DNA of 64,000 nucleotides from Anagrus nilaparvatae (lineage: Eukaryota; Arthropoda; Insecta; Hymenoptera; Mymaridae): positions 868,001 to 932,000 of the forward strand of contig JAKSXM010000272.1 of assembly GCA_022575985.1 (NCBI GenBank). The letters are read 5' to 3'. Within the stretch, counting starts at the first letter, position 1. Each line of letters opens with the position of its first letter. The position numbers and the translations under genes were made by a program. Shown here piece after piece: positions 12,186-23,769 of this stretch. Under the pieces are notes generated by a model that was given only the letters and a program-made list of their open reading frames with translations, was not told the DNA's origin and ran no database searches.

Positions 12186-13340
12186 AATATATGAGCAATT
12201 ATTTTAAAAGTGCTACTTAATTTGAGCCTGGAATCGTAATTTTTTTTTTGAGGGCACATCGATATGACCCGTGTTTTCAGATAGTTTAAACCTTCAGAAA
12301 AACGAAAAAAATCGTGCACAAGAAATCGGCGATAGGTGCCAAAAAGATTTTTTCACTTTTATGTCAAAAACCGTATTTTTCGTATCTGAGCTACCCCAAA
12401 TTTTTAAAATAACTTTTTAGGTAAATACAATTTAAAAAAATAGATAAGAAAATCTGATTGCCAGGGAAAAACCACTCTAGAAGAAAAACAAACTTATCTT
12501 TTTACGATGAAATTTAGCCAAGTTATCGTCAATTTAAGATTTTGCTCAAATTCGTCTTAAAAAAGATTGAAATTTTATTGAAAAAAGCCTGCTTCTGAAC
12601 TTTAAACATGCATTACTCGCTTGATTTTCATCGTAAAATAATAATTTTTTTTTTTAAATCGATTAATTTTTCCGTAAAAATTCATTTTTTGGAGAAAAAA
12701 AATTATTTTTATTGACCGAATTTCAATTTTTAGGTCAAAAGCCTTTGAAAACTGTAAGTAGCAAAATTTATTTAACACAGTTTTTGACCTAAAAATTGAA
12801 GTTCGGTAAATAAAAATGATTTCTTTCTTGAAGAAATGAATTGCCAGGGAAAAATTAATCGATTTAAAAAAAAAAAATTATTATTTTACAATGAAAATCA
12901 AGAGAGTAATGCATGTATAAAGTTCAGAAACAGGCTTTTCTCAATATAATTTCAATCTTTTTTAAGACGAATTTGAGCAAAATCTTAAATTGTCGATAAC
13001 TTGGCTAAATTTCATCGTAAAAAGATAAGTTTTTTTTTTCTTCTGGAGTGGTTTTTCCCTGGCAATCAGATTTTTTTTATCTATTTTTTAAAATTTTATT
13101 TACCTAAAAAGTTATTTTAAAAATTTGGGGTAGCTCAGATACGAAAAATACGGTTTTTGACATAAAAGTGAAAAAATCTTTTTGGCACCGTTGCCGGTTT
13201 CTTGTTCACGATTTTTTTCGGTTTTCTGAAGGTCCAAACTAACTGAAAACACGGGTTATATCGATGTGCCCTCAAAAAAAAAAATTACGATTCCAGGCTC
13301 AAATTAAGTAGCACTTTTAAAATAACTGCTCATATACTAA
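12186..13340. repeat. Inner palindrome, about 1.15 kb
   Basis: Left arm from about 12186 (TGAGCAATTATTTTAAAAG) and right arm ending about 13340 are near-perfect reverse complements, meeting near 12765 at TTTTTAGGTCAAAAGCC and its complement. Shared words include GAGGGCACATCGATAT and GCCAGGGAAAAACCACTC. It could form one long hairpin. Confidence 0.75.
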
Positions 13341-13436
13341 ATTTAGTAAATTTATGATTTTTATCGAATATTTACAATTTTTTTTTGAAAATTTACTAAT
13401 TTTTAGAAAACATTTTATTTTTTTTTAATCTAAGCA

Positions 13437-14342
13437 TGTGTTACGTATCCTGAGGTTTAATTCGGGATACGCAATATATAAATAAATATAAATAAGTTTT
13501 ATCCTGGGGATATTGAGTGCCCCAGGTATTTTAATACTTATATATGGATATTAGAAGTTGATATATAATGATAAATATTGAAGAATATGTTGTAGACCTC
13601 GGGTATTGAAGCTGGCTGAACTTAACTGCGTTAAGTTCTTGATTATATGAAGGAATTGGTCACTTATTAAATTATTATTAAATAAATACACTGAGCACTT
13701 TTAATTAAGTTTGATGACTTTATTATAAGTTGATATAAAAAACCGTCTAAGTCAATAAGTCTGAATCGATAATTAAACTGTAAGATAATTATACTCAAGA
13801 AGTTCGTTCTAATCGAATTTAAGTCTCCTAAACTAGACCTGATGTTAGTAGGCCAGTTATCATGGGAGTATGTAAGAGTAACTGAGAGTAACTGACTGTA
13901 ACTAAGAGTCGAACTGACTTTAGGGCAGTTGCGGGTATATTATATAAACTAATTAGTAACTGCCAAGGAACTTGGATTTAGGTGGGTTTGTCCAATACGC
14001 GGAAGCGTCATTCTCGTCATGTCCAATTAACGAAAGCGTCGTTGATTGTTTCGGGGGAAATCGTGAGGGGATTTATGCAACTCTTCGTTGCCTAAAATGC
14101 GTCATTACTGACCTTCGATTTTGTATTTATGTCACTTTATAAGGAACCGGATCTGAATTGGTGCAATGTGATATTAAAGAATGTATGGAATTGTCTGATA
14201 TAAATTGGTTATTGTAATATTGAGGAAATGCAGGTGTGTTAGCTCGATTTACGAGCTAACGTAAGCAGGAATAAGTTAAATATATAAATATTAAAGAATG
14301 CGGATGTAATGGCTCGAATTATCACCTATCATACGTAACACA
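13437..14342. mobile_element. LTR-like insertion with 12-bp inverted ends (TGTGTTACGTAT)
   Basis: Begins TGTGTTACGTATCCTGAGG and ends ATACGTAACACA. It splits the right terminal repeat of the 3.2 kb TA-flanked element: removing it restores a sequence matching the left end, with no evident target duplication. A fragment of the same sequence in reverse lies at 44575-44682. TG...CA ends favour a solo LTR; the long inverted ends and missing duplication argue against. No coding capacity. Confidence 0.45.
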
Positions 14343-14934
14343 AGTTACTTTTTACAGTGTATGTTTAAATTGCTACCAAAAGTCTAATTTTTCATGAAAA
14401 TGGGTCTTATAGGCCTCAAAATTTTTTCTATAAGCTTCAAGTTTCCAAAAATTTTTTATTTGTCTCATTATAAGTGTTTGTCTAACAGATATGATCAATT
14501 AAAGTTAAGTTAAAGTTCTAATTTTAGGGTTTTTAAAAAAGTCAACTTTAATCAATATTTTTGAAAAGCTATATGTCATGCAGAAACTATTCAATAAAAA
14601 TATACGAGTAATAAGTTTTTGGAAAAATAAAGCTCGTATACAATTTTTGAGACCCATAAAATCTATTTTCATGAAAAATTAGAATTTTTGAAGCAATTTA
14701 AACATATTTAAAAAATGTTTACTTAAGGACTTTTTATGCTCTTCTAAAAAAAGTTTATAGAATGCTGTACGATTTTCAAAAAAGAAACCTAAAGCAAAAG
14801 AGCTTTCAGGTTATCAAGCGTTTAAACCCACCGTGGAATATTATTGAAGATGAAATGATTGTTGAAATATCATTATGGCAAAATAGTGAAAAAAAACTTA
14901 TAGCCGGTTTATGTAAAAAAAACCTAAATCCATA

Positions 14935-16480
14935 AAACATTTTACTACAGCTAAGAGCTAGGTAAAATGATAAAATCTTTCATAGGCATAAATTTATGTT
15001 TATTTTTACGAAAAAAAGTCTTAAAACCCATTTTAGTAATTTATGTATTAAGTGAAATCGCGGTTCAAAATAATTTATAATTTCTTAAAATATAAAATTT
15101 ATGTGATATTTCCCTAGGAATTCAATTTTTGCCAATATTTATCTCTAAAAGGTGACTTTGTATTTTTTTAATTCTTTAAACAATAATGATTTTGTATTTT
15201 TTTAATGGAAAAAACACCATTTTATTTTAATTTTGTAGTTAGTACCAAGTTTTTTGAAAAGTTTTGGCATTAACAAATAAAAAGACACCATTTTTTTATT
15301 TTTGGATGTAATACTCATTTTTTTTTATAGAAGTGCCATCATAAAATATCATTTTTAGTCAATTGCTAAGATAGAATACCTCATTTTCCGTAAATTTTTG
15401 TCTTAAATTTTTTTGTATTGAAAAATAAAAAAAAACACAATTTTTTTTTCTTTTGGGATGTTGCCTCTAATTTTTTTTTATAAGCAGTTACTAGTTTTAA
15501 AAACATCGTTTTTACTCGATTTCTTGGATCTGATACTTAAATTTTTGAAAATTTTCATCTCAAAATTTTTTGGATTAGAAAATAAAAAATTATTTTATTT
15601 TTTTTTTTATTGGACGTATATAGAACCTTAAATTTTACGGCAGTTCTAGTTTTAAGAAATAGTATATTTTTACCCATGGCCAGAAAAGTAAAGAATGGCC
15701 CAAATCGCACGTAAATTACTTGGTAAACTGCGATTTGGGGCATCCTTTTTTGTGGCCAAGGACAAAACATAATTTTTCTTACTCAGTATCGAGAAAATGC
15801 GTTTTTTCGAATAGCGCAGTGGCCAGAAAACACGCACTTTCTGGACACTAGCAAGAAAAATATTATCATTTATTTTTAATTTTCACTGATTTCAATTTAA
15901 AAATAGTGAAAATTTTTGTCTTAAAAGTTTTTCCGTCATAAACTATAAAAGAATATAAATTTTTTCTTTCTGGACGTAATACCTTTGTTGTATACTATTG
16001 AAAATTAGAATTTCAATTTAATTCCGAATATGAATACATAAAATGGTAGAAATTTTTGTCTTCCTAAAATAATATGCCATAGAGCCAACAATTTGTCAGT
16101 GGTTATTTATTTTTCGATGGCTCAAATTGTAAGACAGAAATTTGTACAAATTCAGGTCTTGGGTACAAGAATTTAATTAATACATATAAATATAAATTAT
16201 TTTTGTAAATTGACAACTTCTACTGCTTGCGGAATTCACATTAAATTTTGAAAGACAGAATCAAATCATCAGTTTTTTTTTAAATTTGGTATATTAACTA
16301 CAAAATTAAAATAAATAAACAGATTTGAAAAATCATGCAAAAGCGCTCTTCTTAAAACCAGTACTTTAGGTGTTGCGTCCCATTGAATTGTTAATTAGAA
16401 ATATAATACCTAATTTTTACTTCCTCATGGTAGTGCTAGTATTAGGTAAATCTTCTGACTCAAGATATTTAAAAAAAAAA
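14935..16480. repeat. Right-arm block of degenerate foldback units
   Basis: Several diverged copies of the 130-140 bp foldback unit in reverse orientation (for example about 15480-15620 and 16000-16160). An additional inverted pair around GGCCCAAATCGCA / TGCGATTTGGGGC lies at 15655-15770. No left-arm partner in the expected place, though 11440-11660 contains related units. Confidence 0.45.
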
Positions 16481-18104
16481 GCTATCAACCGAAAGATATC
16501 TAAATTTCTGAAAATTCTCGTATCATAATTATATTTTTTAAAATTAAAATTTTTTTTTCTTTTTTGACGAATATCATCTATTTTTTTTATAAGGAATTAA
16601 CAAAAAACGAGAAAAAATGTTATTTCTTAAACTATAGTTAAAGAATTTACGTTTTTTCTCGTTTTTTGCGACTTTTGTCGCAAAATTTTTTGCTTTCAGA
16701 AATAAAAAAAAATTACTTTTTTTCTTTTCCGACGTAAAACCTAAAATTATTCCATGGGAAAACTAATTTCAGGGAAATCGTTATATTAATTAAATTCTTG
16801 GATCTGATACCTGAATTAGTAAACACTTTTGTCTGAAAATGTTTTTTTTTTTTCTAATTTTGGACGTAATGTACTTAACAGTTTTACATAGAGGTTCAGG
16901 TAATAGGAATTTTTTTTATCCATCTTTTTTGCATGTGACAGATACATGAATATGTAAAAAATATTGTCTCAAACTTTTTGCTCAAAAATTAAAAGAAATC
17001 TTTTCCCCAACACTAATAATTTATTATTTAATATTTTATAAATGATTTCGCTCTTATAAAGTACCCAGTAACTATTACGAATGATAAAATTTAACTAAAA
17101 GTGATAAAAAGTGACGAAAAAAAGATTTAAGAATAAAAAAATTTTAATTCTTAATCAATAAATAAATTTAAATCTCCTATATTTGTATACTTAGCAAAAT
17201 CATTTTATTGCGGTTCTCCAAAATTTTTAACAATGAAAAAGATAAAGAAAAGAATATAATAAGCGTCACCTGCCAATTCGAGTATCTTTACAAGCAAAAT
17301 ATGTATAATATAAGTATATATATGTATAGAGTTTGTTCTGATAAAATAAAAGCCAGCTGACATGAAATTTTTATATTAAGGAATTTTTAGTCAGTAATGA
17401 CATAAGCAATTAGTATGCTAATCAAAGTTACTAATTTAAATATCGAGGACTTCGCAGAAGTAATTATTAGCAAAGGATGCGAAGAGACGCTACAAGAAAT
17501 TTCGACAGTTGGCTTACCCCTCTTAATTAATTTGGCAAAAATATACGTCAATAGTCAATCACTATAAATAGGAGTAGTTTTGGTCACCTGGTCCTCTCTT
17601 GTCGTTGGAACTTAGTTATAGAACGTACTCTCTCGATTACGGAACTTAGTAATAGAACGTACTCTCTTGTATCCAGAATTTTATAAAAGCTTAGTACTTT
17701 TGTTAAACAAATTAGCAACGAAATTATAAGCGCTATATTTTTATATTAACGTTATAAATTCATTTAATAAAATCACGGTTAGTAATATGAGCTTGCCATA
17801 TACTTATATAATAGTTTTCGTAATATTTGTAATTAGTTTATTAAGTTTTTATATTTGTGTTTATCAATAAATAATATTAGTCTATCGGGTTTATTGGTAT
17901 TTAAATTAACAGTGTTCTTATTTTCTACCTCTGATCTATCCAAACCTATAATCTTGTTTCAAATATCCAATAACATTATATTTGCTGATTTAATAATTAA
18001 AAGCACGCCTTCCTGGGTACGAGTAACTTTATTAGTTACAAGTACAAAAGTAGGCAAACACAGTTGAAAAACTTAACATATAATAACTATTTTTATGGCA
18101 AGGG

Positions 18105-18265
18105 ATAAAAGAATCATATGTCCGACGAGTTAACGGGATTGGCTCAAGGTTTGAATAACTTACGAGGATTCCCGAGCCCTTAGGCGAGGCGAGGGCAATC
18201 TGAGTCAGTTATTTAACCGAGAGTTCAATCCTGATAACGAGTGATTATGATTCTTTCGTCCCCAG
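18105..18265. repeat. Hairpin of about 160 bp
   Basis: AGAATCATATGTCCGACGAG on the left pairs with the sequence ending ATTATGATTCT on the right. The interior includes GGCGAGGCGAGGGC. Looks like a small MITE; no clear target duplication. Confidence 0.45.
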
Positions 18266-18456
18266 CTATTCACATAGTTTTTTATTTTCAGATGTAAATT
18301 GCTGCACTTGATGCAAGAAGAAAAATAATAAGATTAAAATTATATTCAATAGTTTACATATACATTTATATAGCATAAAAGAATGGGCGTGGATAAAGAC
18401 ACTCTCTCACTCTCTCTTGTTCAGAGTATATGATCATCAAAATTCGATTTATTTTT

Positions 18457-18525
18457 GTCTAGCAGTGGGTAGCGTGTTAGAATTCTAATCTATATTTCTG
18501 CGTTCGAATCTTGATGACTATCTGT
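18457..18525 (+). repeat. tRNA-like segment, probably a SINE head
   Basis: CTAGCAGTGGGTAGCG (about 18460-18474) fits a pol III A box and GCGTTCGAATC (18500-18510) a B box, with about the spacing found in a tRNA. It is followed by T-rich and AATAAA-like sequence. The acceptor arms do not pair convincingly, so it is a tRNA-derived SINE remnant rather than a tRNA gene. Confidence 0.5.
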
Positions 18526-18994
18526 TTTTTTAAAGAAATAAAATATTTAATTTAAAATTAAAAAGAATGCTATAGTATGGTATATATTCTGTTATAACTA
18601 GTGGTTGAAAGATGTTACTTTCTTCCCTAGAAAAAACAAGAGATTGAAATAAAAATGCGAATTTCAAGCATAGATTTGCGGGCAGAAAGAGCAGCATATT
18701 TACATCATGAAATGAAAAATATATATGCATATATATATTTATATATATATATATTAACAGTACTCGTGAGTATTAAAAGTACACAATTAATAAACGTCCA
18801 TAGTCAAATCATTAATAAAAGAGAATAAAATCAATAATTATCTTATATTAATTAATTAAACAATTTAATAAAAATTATAATCAAAAATATCGTAACAGAG
18901 TGAAGATATATTTACGCAAAAAATACACACATATTTTTATTTTGTATATATTTTTGTTGTATTCTGTAGATTCGTTTCCTCAGGGATCATCATT

Positions 18995-19523
18995 GTAATG
19001 GCTGGCAAAACTTAAAGCCAGCATTACCATAATTCTTTGACCAAGGGATACCTTGCGTCGATAAAATAAGAAATAGCATATAAACTAAATACCTTAAGTC
19101 AATTTATAAATAGTTTATTCAAACATGACTGGTTTACAAGTGAAGGCATCAAACCACCAAAACTCGAGGCCAACTAAAAGAAAGAATAAGACGGATCCTG
19201 TTTGAAGATCCTTGTCGCCCCACTGCTAACCAGCTCATCAGGAATAATATAAATATAGTCGGAAAATGAGAACCTGGGTCAGACCATCGACTGTCGTCTA
19301 TCCGTTTAGTCGTACTTACCAATTCGGTTACGGTTCGAGCTCTAGAACAGTCGCAAATTAGCTAGCCTTAAACACTATATTCACTTGTACTCAATTTAAC
19401 GGCTTGACTTGTATTTAATATTGTACTTTAACTTGTAAAAATCGTATTAGTAATTATTCTATAATAAACTCTCGATTTCAATTAAAAGGTATAAGTTTTA
19501 TTTAGTATATCGGTTCCTAAACA
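18995..19523 (+). mobile_element. Possible solo LTR
   Basis: Begins TGTAATGGCTGGC, abutting the right edge of the outer foldback, and ends CCTAAACA. Contains ATATAAATATAG (about 19248) and AATAAA (about 19465) in promoter-to-polyA order. No partner LTR and no target duplication were found, so this is a tentative call. Confidence 0.25.
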
Positions 19524-19761
19524 TTAGTCCTTTAATACAGTTTGCCTTATTCCGAAAGGAATATATGCAATAGTAGAATACGCATTAAAATACACGATTA
19601 AAAAATACACGATCAATTAAAAAAAAAAATCGATTTTCAATTTTAAAACTGGAAGAATGTACCCATAAGTTAATAGAATTTTTATTGAATCAATAAAATT
19701 TTCTATTGGCATATTTTAAAGTAATGCACCATTGATTCAAAGGTGTCAGTTTTTCAGTGTA

Positions 19762-20632
19762 GCTTCATCATAAATAATCTTAAATATCTTTATTTTTTTC
19801 CATTATTAAAATATATTTTTATTATAAAAATAGTCTTCTTTAGCCTTTTGAGGTTGCTGAATTCAAATCTGGTGTCAAAAAGATGATATTTTCAGTTAAC
19901 AGTTGTGTATTGGCTGTCAACTGGCTAATAACAAACGACAAATACAAATAAATACATGAATATCGGTTTTTGGAATTGCTTAACTGAAATGTGATTTTAG
20001 GAACACAATATTGACAATTGAGACAGTTAAAAGCTGCCACCGAGCTGTCAAATACCTATCAACTATTGAAAAAATTAAAATGAATGTAGTAGTATAGGTT
20101 TTTGGTGCTGCTAAACTCAAATCTTATGTTTAAAACATGAAATTGACAATAAGCAGCTGTCAATTGTCAATATCGTATTTGTGACATCATATTTGACTTC
20201 AGCAACCTTTAGTCATGAATTCATTTTAATTTTTTGAATAGTTGTTACGTTGTTAGCTATTTAATAGGTAGTTGGTAGCTGTCAACTTTCAAAATCGTTT
20301 TTCTGACATTGGTTAAGCAACCCCAAAAACCTATAGTAACATATTTATTTTAATTTTTTCAATTGCTGTTAGCTATTTGATTGCTAGTTAACAGCTGTCA
20401 ATATCGTTCCTTTCATATTATATATAAGTTAAGCAAACCCAGGAACCTTTAGTAATCGAATTATTTTAATTTTTTCAAAAGGTTTTTTGCTATTGGAAAG
20501 CTGTCAATATCGTGTTTCTGATGTCAGATTTGAATTCAGGAACTTCAAGAGGTTAAAGAAGGCTATTTTTATAATAAAAATATTTTTTTGTAGTAGAGAA
20601 AAAATAAAGATATGTAAGTTTCTTTATGATCG
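19762..20632. mobile_element. Foldback with about 120-bp subunits
   Basis: The ends (CATCATAAA...CTTAAATATCTTTATTTT and the mirrored AAATAAAGATATGTAAG...TTTATGATCG) are inverted. Between them, units carrying AGCTGTCAATATCG, GAATTCAGGAACC and TTTTAATTTTTTCAA recur about every 120 bases and change strand near 20160. No coding capacity or clear target duplication. Confidence 0.6.
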
Positions 20633-22850
20633 AGTTATGGAGCATTGACGTTCCGTAGGAGTCAAAGTATTGCGACGTGCACGTTTACGCGGGTTAATAC
20701 GGCATAATATTTCACTAATCTTAACCTGAATAACAGTGACTTATCGCCACAACTTCAATTATAATTTGCTTTGAATATATTTAAATTTGTCTAAATTTCT
20801 GAAATAAAGTTATAGTTTATTAATCATGCATTCTTTTAAGTTTAATATGACCAAGACAAGATATAATTCGAGACACCTTGCTCTCCTACAATCATATGCC
20901 GCTGGTTGTTAGTAACTACTGAATAATTTCTATATTTACTGTAAGATGAGGGATCCGGAGTTCGTGCCTTTTCCTCGAACATATACAAGTAATGTTAGTA
21001 TCTAATGCATTTAAGTTAAAAATAATTTATTATGTTAATAGTTGTTACATAGGATGGACGCTTCTCAGGGTTTTATTCCAGATAAGGTCTTTCAACAGCC
21101 TCAAGGTCAAATTAAAAGAGCCTTTTAACCTTATTGATTGAGACGCCTTGCCCAAATAATCATCTATCCAGTAAACCCCTACTTATAGCATCCAATCCTA
21201 ATGATTTTAATGTTATTATTTAATTGAACGTATTATATAAAAAAGAAGAAAAAAATTTAATCGTATTATAAAAAAAAGAAAAAACAAAGATTAATTCCCA
21301 TTAACCATTGTCAAACTACTTGAACAGATTTTTAGGACTTTAATTATTTAACGATATCGAGTTTGTTTAAAAATAAAAATTTTATTTGAGAGTCATTCTC
21401 TGTCAGAAAATCAAAACCTTCCAGGTCGGGTCGATGAAACCGGCTGAACCTTTTTTTTACCTTTACCTTTTTTTTTGCCAATTACCTATCCAAAATGGAC
21501 TATGTCCCCAAATTTTAGCACTTAATATGAAAAAATAAGACCAGGGCGAATTTTTGAAAAAAAAACGCGTTTTCATCTTTTCTCAGCCACCCATTCTTCT
21601 TTTATATGCCATTCCTTTTAGAAATTATTAAAAATAATGAGAAAAGAGGTACTATAGTAAAATTTCCTCAGGAATCCATTCCTGCCATTAGTTTTGAAAA
21701 AGCTACAGAAAAATTATATATTTTCGGATGCCATACCAACCTAGATGCGATCGAACTTCCTAGATCCTAAAATAATCAAAAAATCGTAAATTTTCCTCAA
21801 GTTTTCTCATTTTTTTTCAATTTTTTGAATTTTCCCGCTCTAAATTACTCCGAATGATATAAATAAGTTAAGCTTCGGATTTCCAGGGAAATTTTACATA
21901 CTTTCCTTATTTAAATAATTTTTAGGCTTTAATGTAAACGATTTCACACCAAATGCTTTCAACACAAAAGTCGGATTTTCATCGTTTTTCAACAGTTTTT
22001 CTGAATTTTCCCGCGCTAAAAGACCTAATAAGAGTCAAATAACTTCAGATTTGCTTTCTTCAGGAAATTTCATATAACTTCTATCCTATGAAAATCTTTA
22101 GGCTTTAGTATAAACGAGTTTATAACAATGCATTTCAAAATTTTAATTTTTTTTTTTTTTTACATTTTTTTGTATTTTTGCGGTAACTTTAACAAAAATA
22201 ACCATGTAGTACTACTCTCTGGCTCAGAGAGTTATATTTCCCTAGTAAAAAATTTAAATTTAGTTGCTTTGTTCCCATGTAGAATTTTTCTTAGAATGAC
22301 AAAATAAACAACATATTAAAAATTCAGACAATTTCGCTGAAACCCGAAGGTTTTTGAAGGTTTCTTTAAATAATAATGTTAGCATTATTATTAATAGAAT
22401 CTAAATATTAATAGAATCATTCTAGTTACTCATGATCAAAAATTATAAAATTATAAAATTTTTGGCATCAATCTGATAAATTAAGAAAGAAAAAAAAAAA
22501 AAAAAAAAAACAATTAGAGTAAATTTTAGTTTGAAATAATCAGTCCATTATATTTTACTAGGACCAATGATCCATTAGGTGCTTGAGACGCCAGCCTACA
22601 GGCTCTCGCTGATAAAAAGCCCCCACAAATTTCAAAAATTAATAAAAATAATTTGCATTTTTTTTTTTTTTTTTTTTATTGATTCATTAAAAGAAATAAA
22701 GTTTATCAGTGCTGAATATTCTATACAAAAAAAATAATAATTGAAAATATTACAGCCTATTTTTGTCTCAAAAAAGAAAAACTAGAACACTGAAAAACTT
22801 TTTTCAAATTACCGGCATAAAAAAGTATACGCATTCTATTTAGTTCTATC
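20633..22850. other. AT-rich DNA with two diverged 150-200 bp tandem units
   Basis: No gene recognised. Two units near 21830-21960 and 22010-22140 share GAATTTTCCCGC, CTTCGGATT/CTTCAGATT and TTTAGGCTTTA(A/G)T words. A run of A (22488-22510) and a run of T (22658-22677) are the only other landmarks. Confidence 0.45.
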
Positions 22851-22854
22851 CTAT

Positions 22855-23115
22855 CCCAGACAACCAAAGACGTTTCAGAAACGTCTCCAACCTGTTTTTT
22901 AAGAATAAAATTAAACCAATTTGCTCCGTTTCATAAACGTTTCTGGAATCGTTTCACAAACGTAAAAATGTGCTTTAGAATTCAAAAATTCTAATTTTTG
23001 AAACGAGTTTGAAACGTATCCATAACGTTTTAGCAACGTAAATTGAAACATTCTAATTTTTTAAATACAATTAAAACTTGTTTCCTAAACATTTCCAAAG
23101 CATTTTCAATTCTTA
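22855..23115 (+). repeat. ACGTTT-rich interspersed repeat, copy 1
   Basis: Begins GACAACCAAAGACGTTTC with a short hairpin to GAAACGTCTCCAACC, followed by GTTTCTGGAATCGTTTC and TTTGAAACGAGTTTGAAACG. The same sequence recurs in reverse at 60780-60997 plus 63063-63110. Type unknown; no coding capacity. Confidence 0.6.
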
Positions 23116-23211
23116 TAGATTTTAATTAAATTTTTTATATTTAATTTCTACTTATTTTCTTCAATTTCGACTTATTTTCTTCAAAAATTACAATTTTAGC
23201 AGCAATTTTAA

Positions 23212-23765
23212 GGACGCTCTGTCCACCACTGGGTGTTTTTTGCGCAGCATATTTGTAATTAAAATATTTTAACCATATATTTATTTATAATAATTTTTTA
23301 ATGAAAGAATCAATGCTTTTCAGTATTTAGTACAAGAATATAAAGAAAAAAATTAAAAATGTTTATTTGTTTAAACAAATGTGACCTGATAAATTTTTGA
23401 AATTTTTGGGTCATAAAAGCCTGAGTTCCCAGATCTGGGCTACTTGGATCAAAATTCTGCTTGGCCATATTGAAGATCATTCAATTTTAGGTGGAGGTAT
23501 CGTGGGAAATTTTTCGCTAAACCTCTTCAGTAATGAGTTACAGCTATTTGTTTATAAATTTTAGAGCATTTTTAATAGGCATATTTAACAGGTCATATTT
23601 GTTTAAACAAATAAACATTTTTAATTTTTTTTTTTATATTCTTGTACTAAATACTGAAAAGCATTGATTCTTTCATTAAAAAATTATTATAAATGAATAT
23701 ATGTTTAAAATATTTTAATTACAAATATGCTGCGCATAAAACACCCGGTAGTGGACAGAGCGTCC
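23212..23765. mobile_element. Palindromic MITE with TTAA duplication (GGACGCTCTGTCC ends)
   Basis: Terminal inverted repeats of about 180 bp, starting GGACGCTCTGTCCAC and ending GTGGACAGAGCGTCC, flanked by TTAA (23208-23211 and 23766-23769). TTAA is the signature target of piggyBac-type transposition. Length 554 bp, no coding capacity. It lies within AT-rich DNA and is uninterrupted. Confidence 0.75.
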
Positions 23766-23769
23766 TTAA

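Larger units (their letters stand above)
11162..14359. mobile_element. 3.2 kb TA-flanked element with CACAGTAAAAAGTAACTT ends
   Basis: The left end CACAGTAAAAAGTAACTT and right end AAGTTACTTTTTACAGTG are complementary with one mismatch, and TA occurs on both sides. It sits in the left arm of the outer foldback close to its centre. The inside holds ATCAGATCCAA-type units, a (CA)n run (about 11866-11895), a 1.15 kb inner palindrome and an LTR-like insertion. No transposase frame. The ends resemble those of the 398-bp MITE just upstream. Confidence 0.6.
17333..18896. mobile_element. 1.56 kb insertion with AGAGT duplication in the foldback right arm
   Basis: The right arm breaks after AGAGT (17328-17332) and resumes at AGAGT (18897-18901), matching the uninterrupted left arm, so the intervening DNA is an insertion with a 5-bp duplication. 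The ends, TTGTTCTGATA and TATCGTAAC, are LTR-like. Inside are ACTATAAATAGG (about 17562, TATA-like), AATAAA near 17768, a hairpin with GAGTTAACGGGATTG (18105-18265) and a tRNA-like segment. A 70-codon open frame at 17855-18067 has no recognisable relatives. Possibly a large solo LTR with later insertions. Confidence 0.5.
2431..18988. mobile_element. Giant interrupted foldback element (nested insertions), centre near 14530
   Basis: Segments at the left recur in reverse complement at the right, in mirror order: 2431-2575 with 18897-18988 (outer edge CCCTGAGGAAACG), 2575-2830 with 16845-17330, 5905-6030 with 16690-16850, 10255-10408 with 16565-16700, 10817-10890 with 16480-16580, and 10893-11158 with 14690-14935. 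The centre (14363-14705) is itself self-complementary. The arms are built from degenerate units of about 130-140 bp (key words ATCAGATCCAAGAAATT, ACTAGT, CCATGGAA, TTACGTC) whose orientation flips at the centre. Gaps in the left arm are filled by separate elements listed individually. The right arm has extra material at about 14935-16480 and 17009-17233. No transposase was found. It resembles Drosophila FB-type foldbacks in architecture only; superfamily unknown. Confidence 0.6.

Noticed and set aside
18457..18525. tRNA gene
   Set aside because: A and B boxes are present but the acceptor stem does not pair and no good anticodon arm forms; called a SINE remnant.
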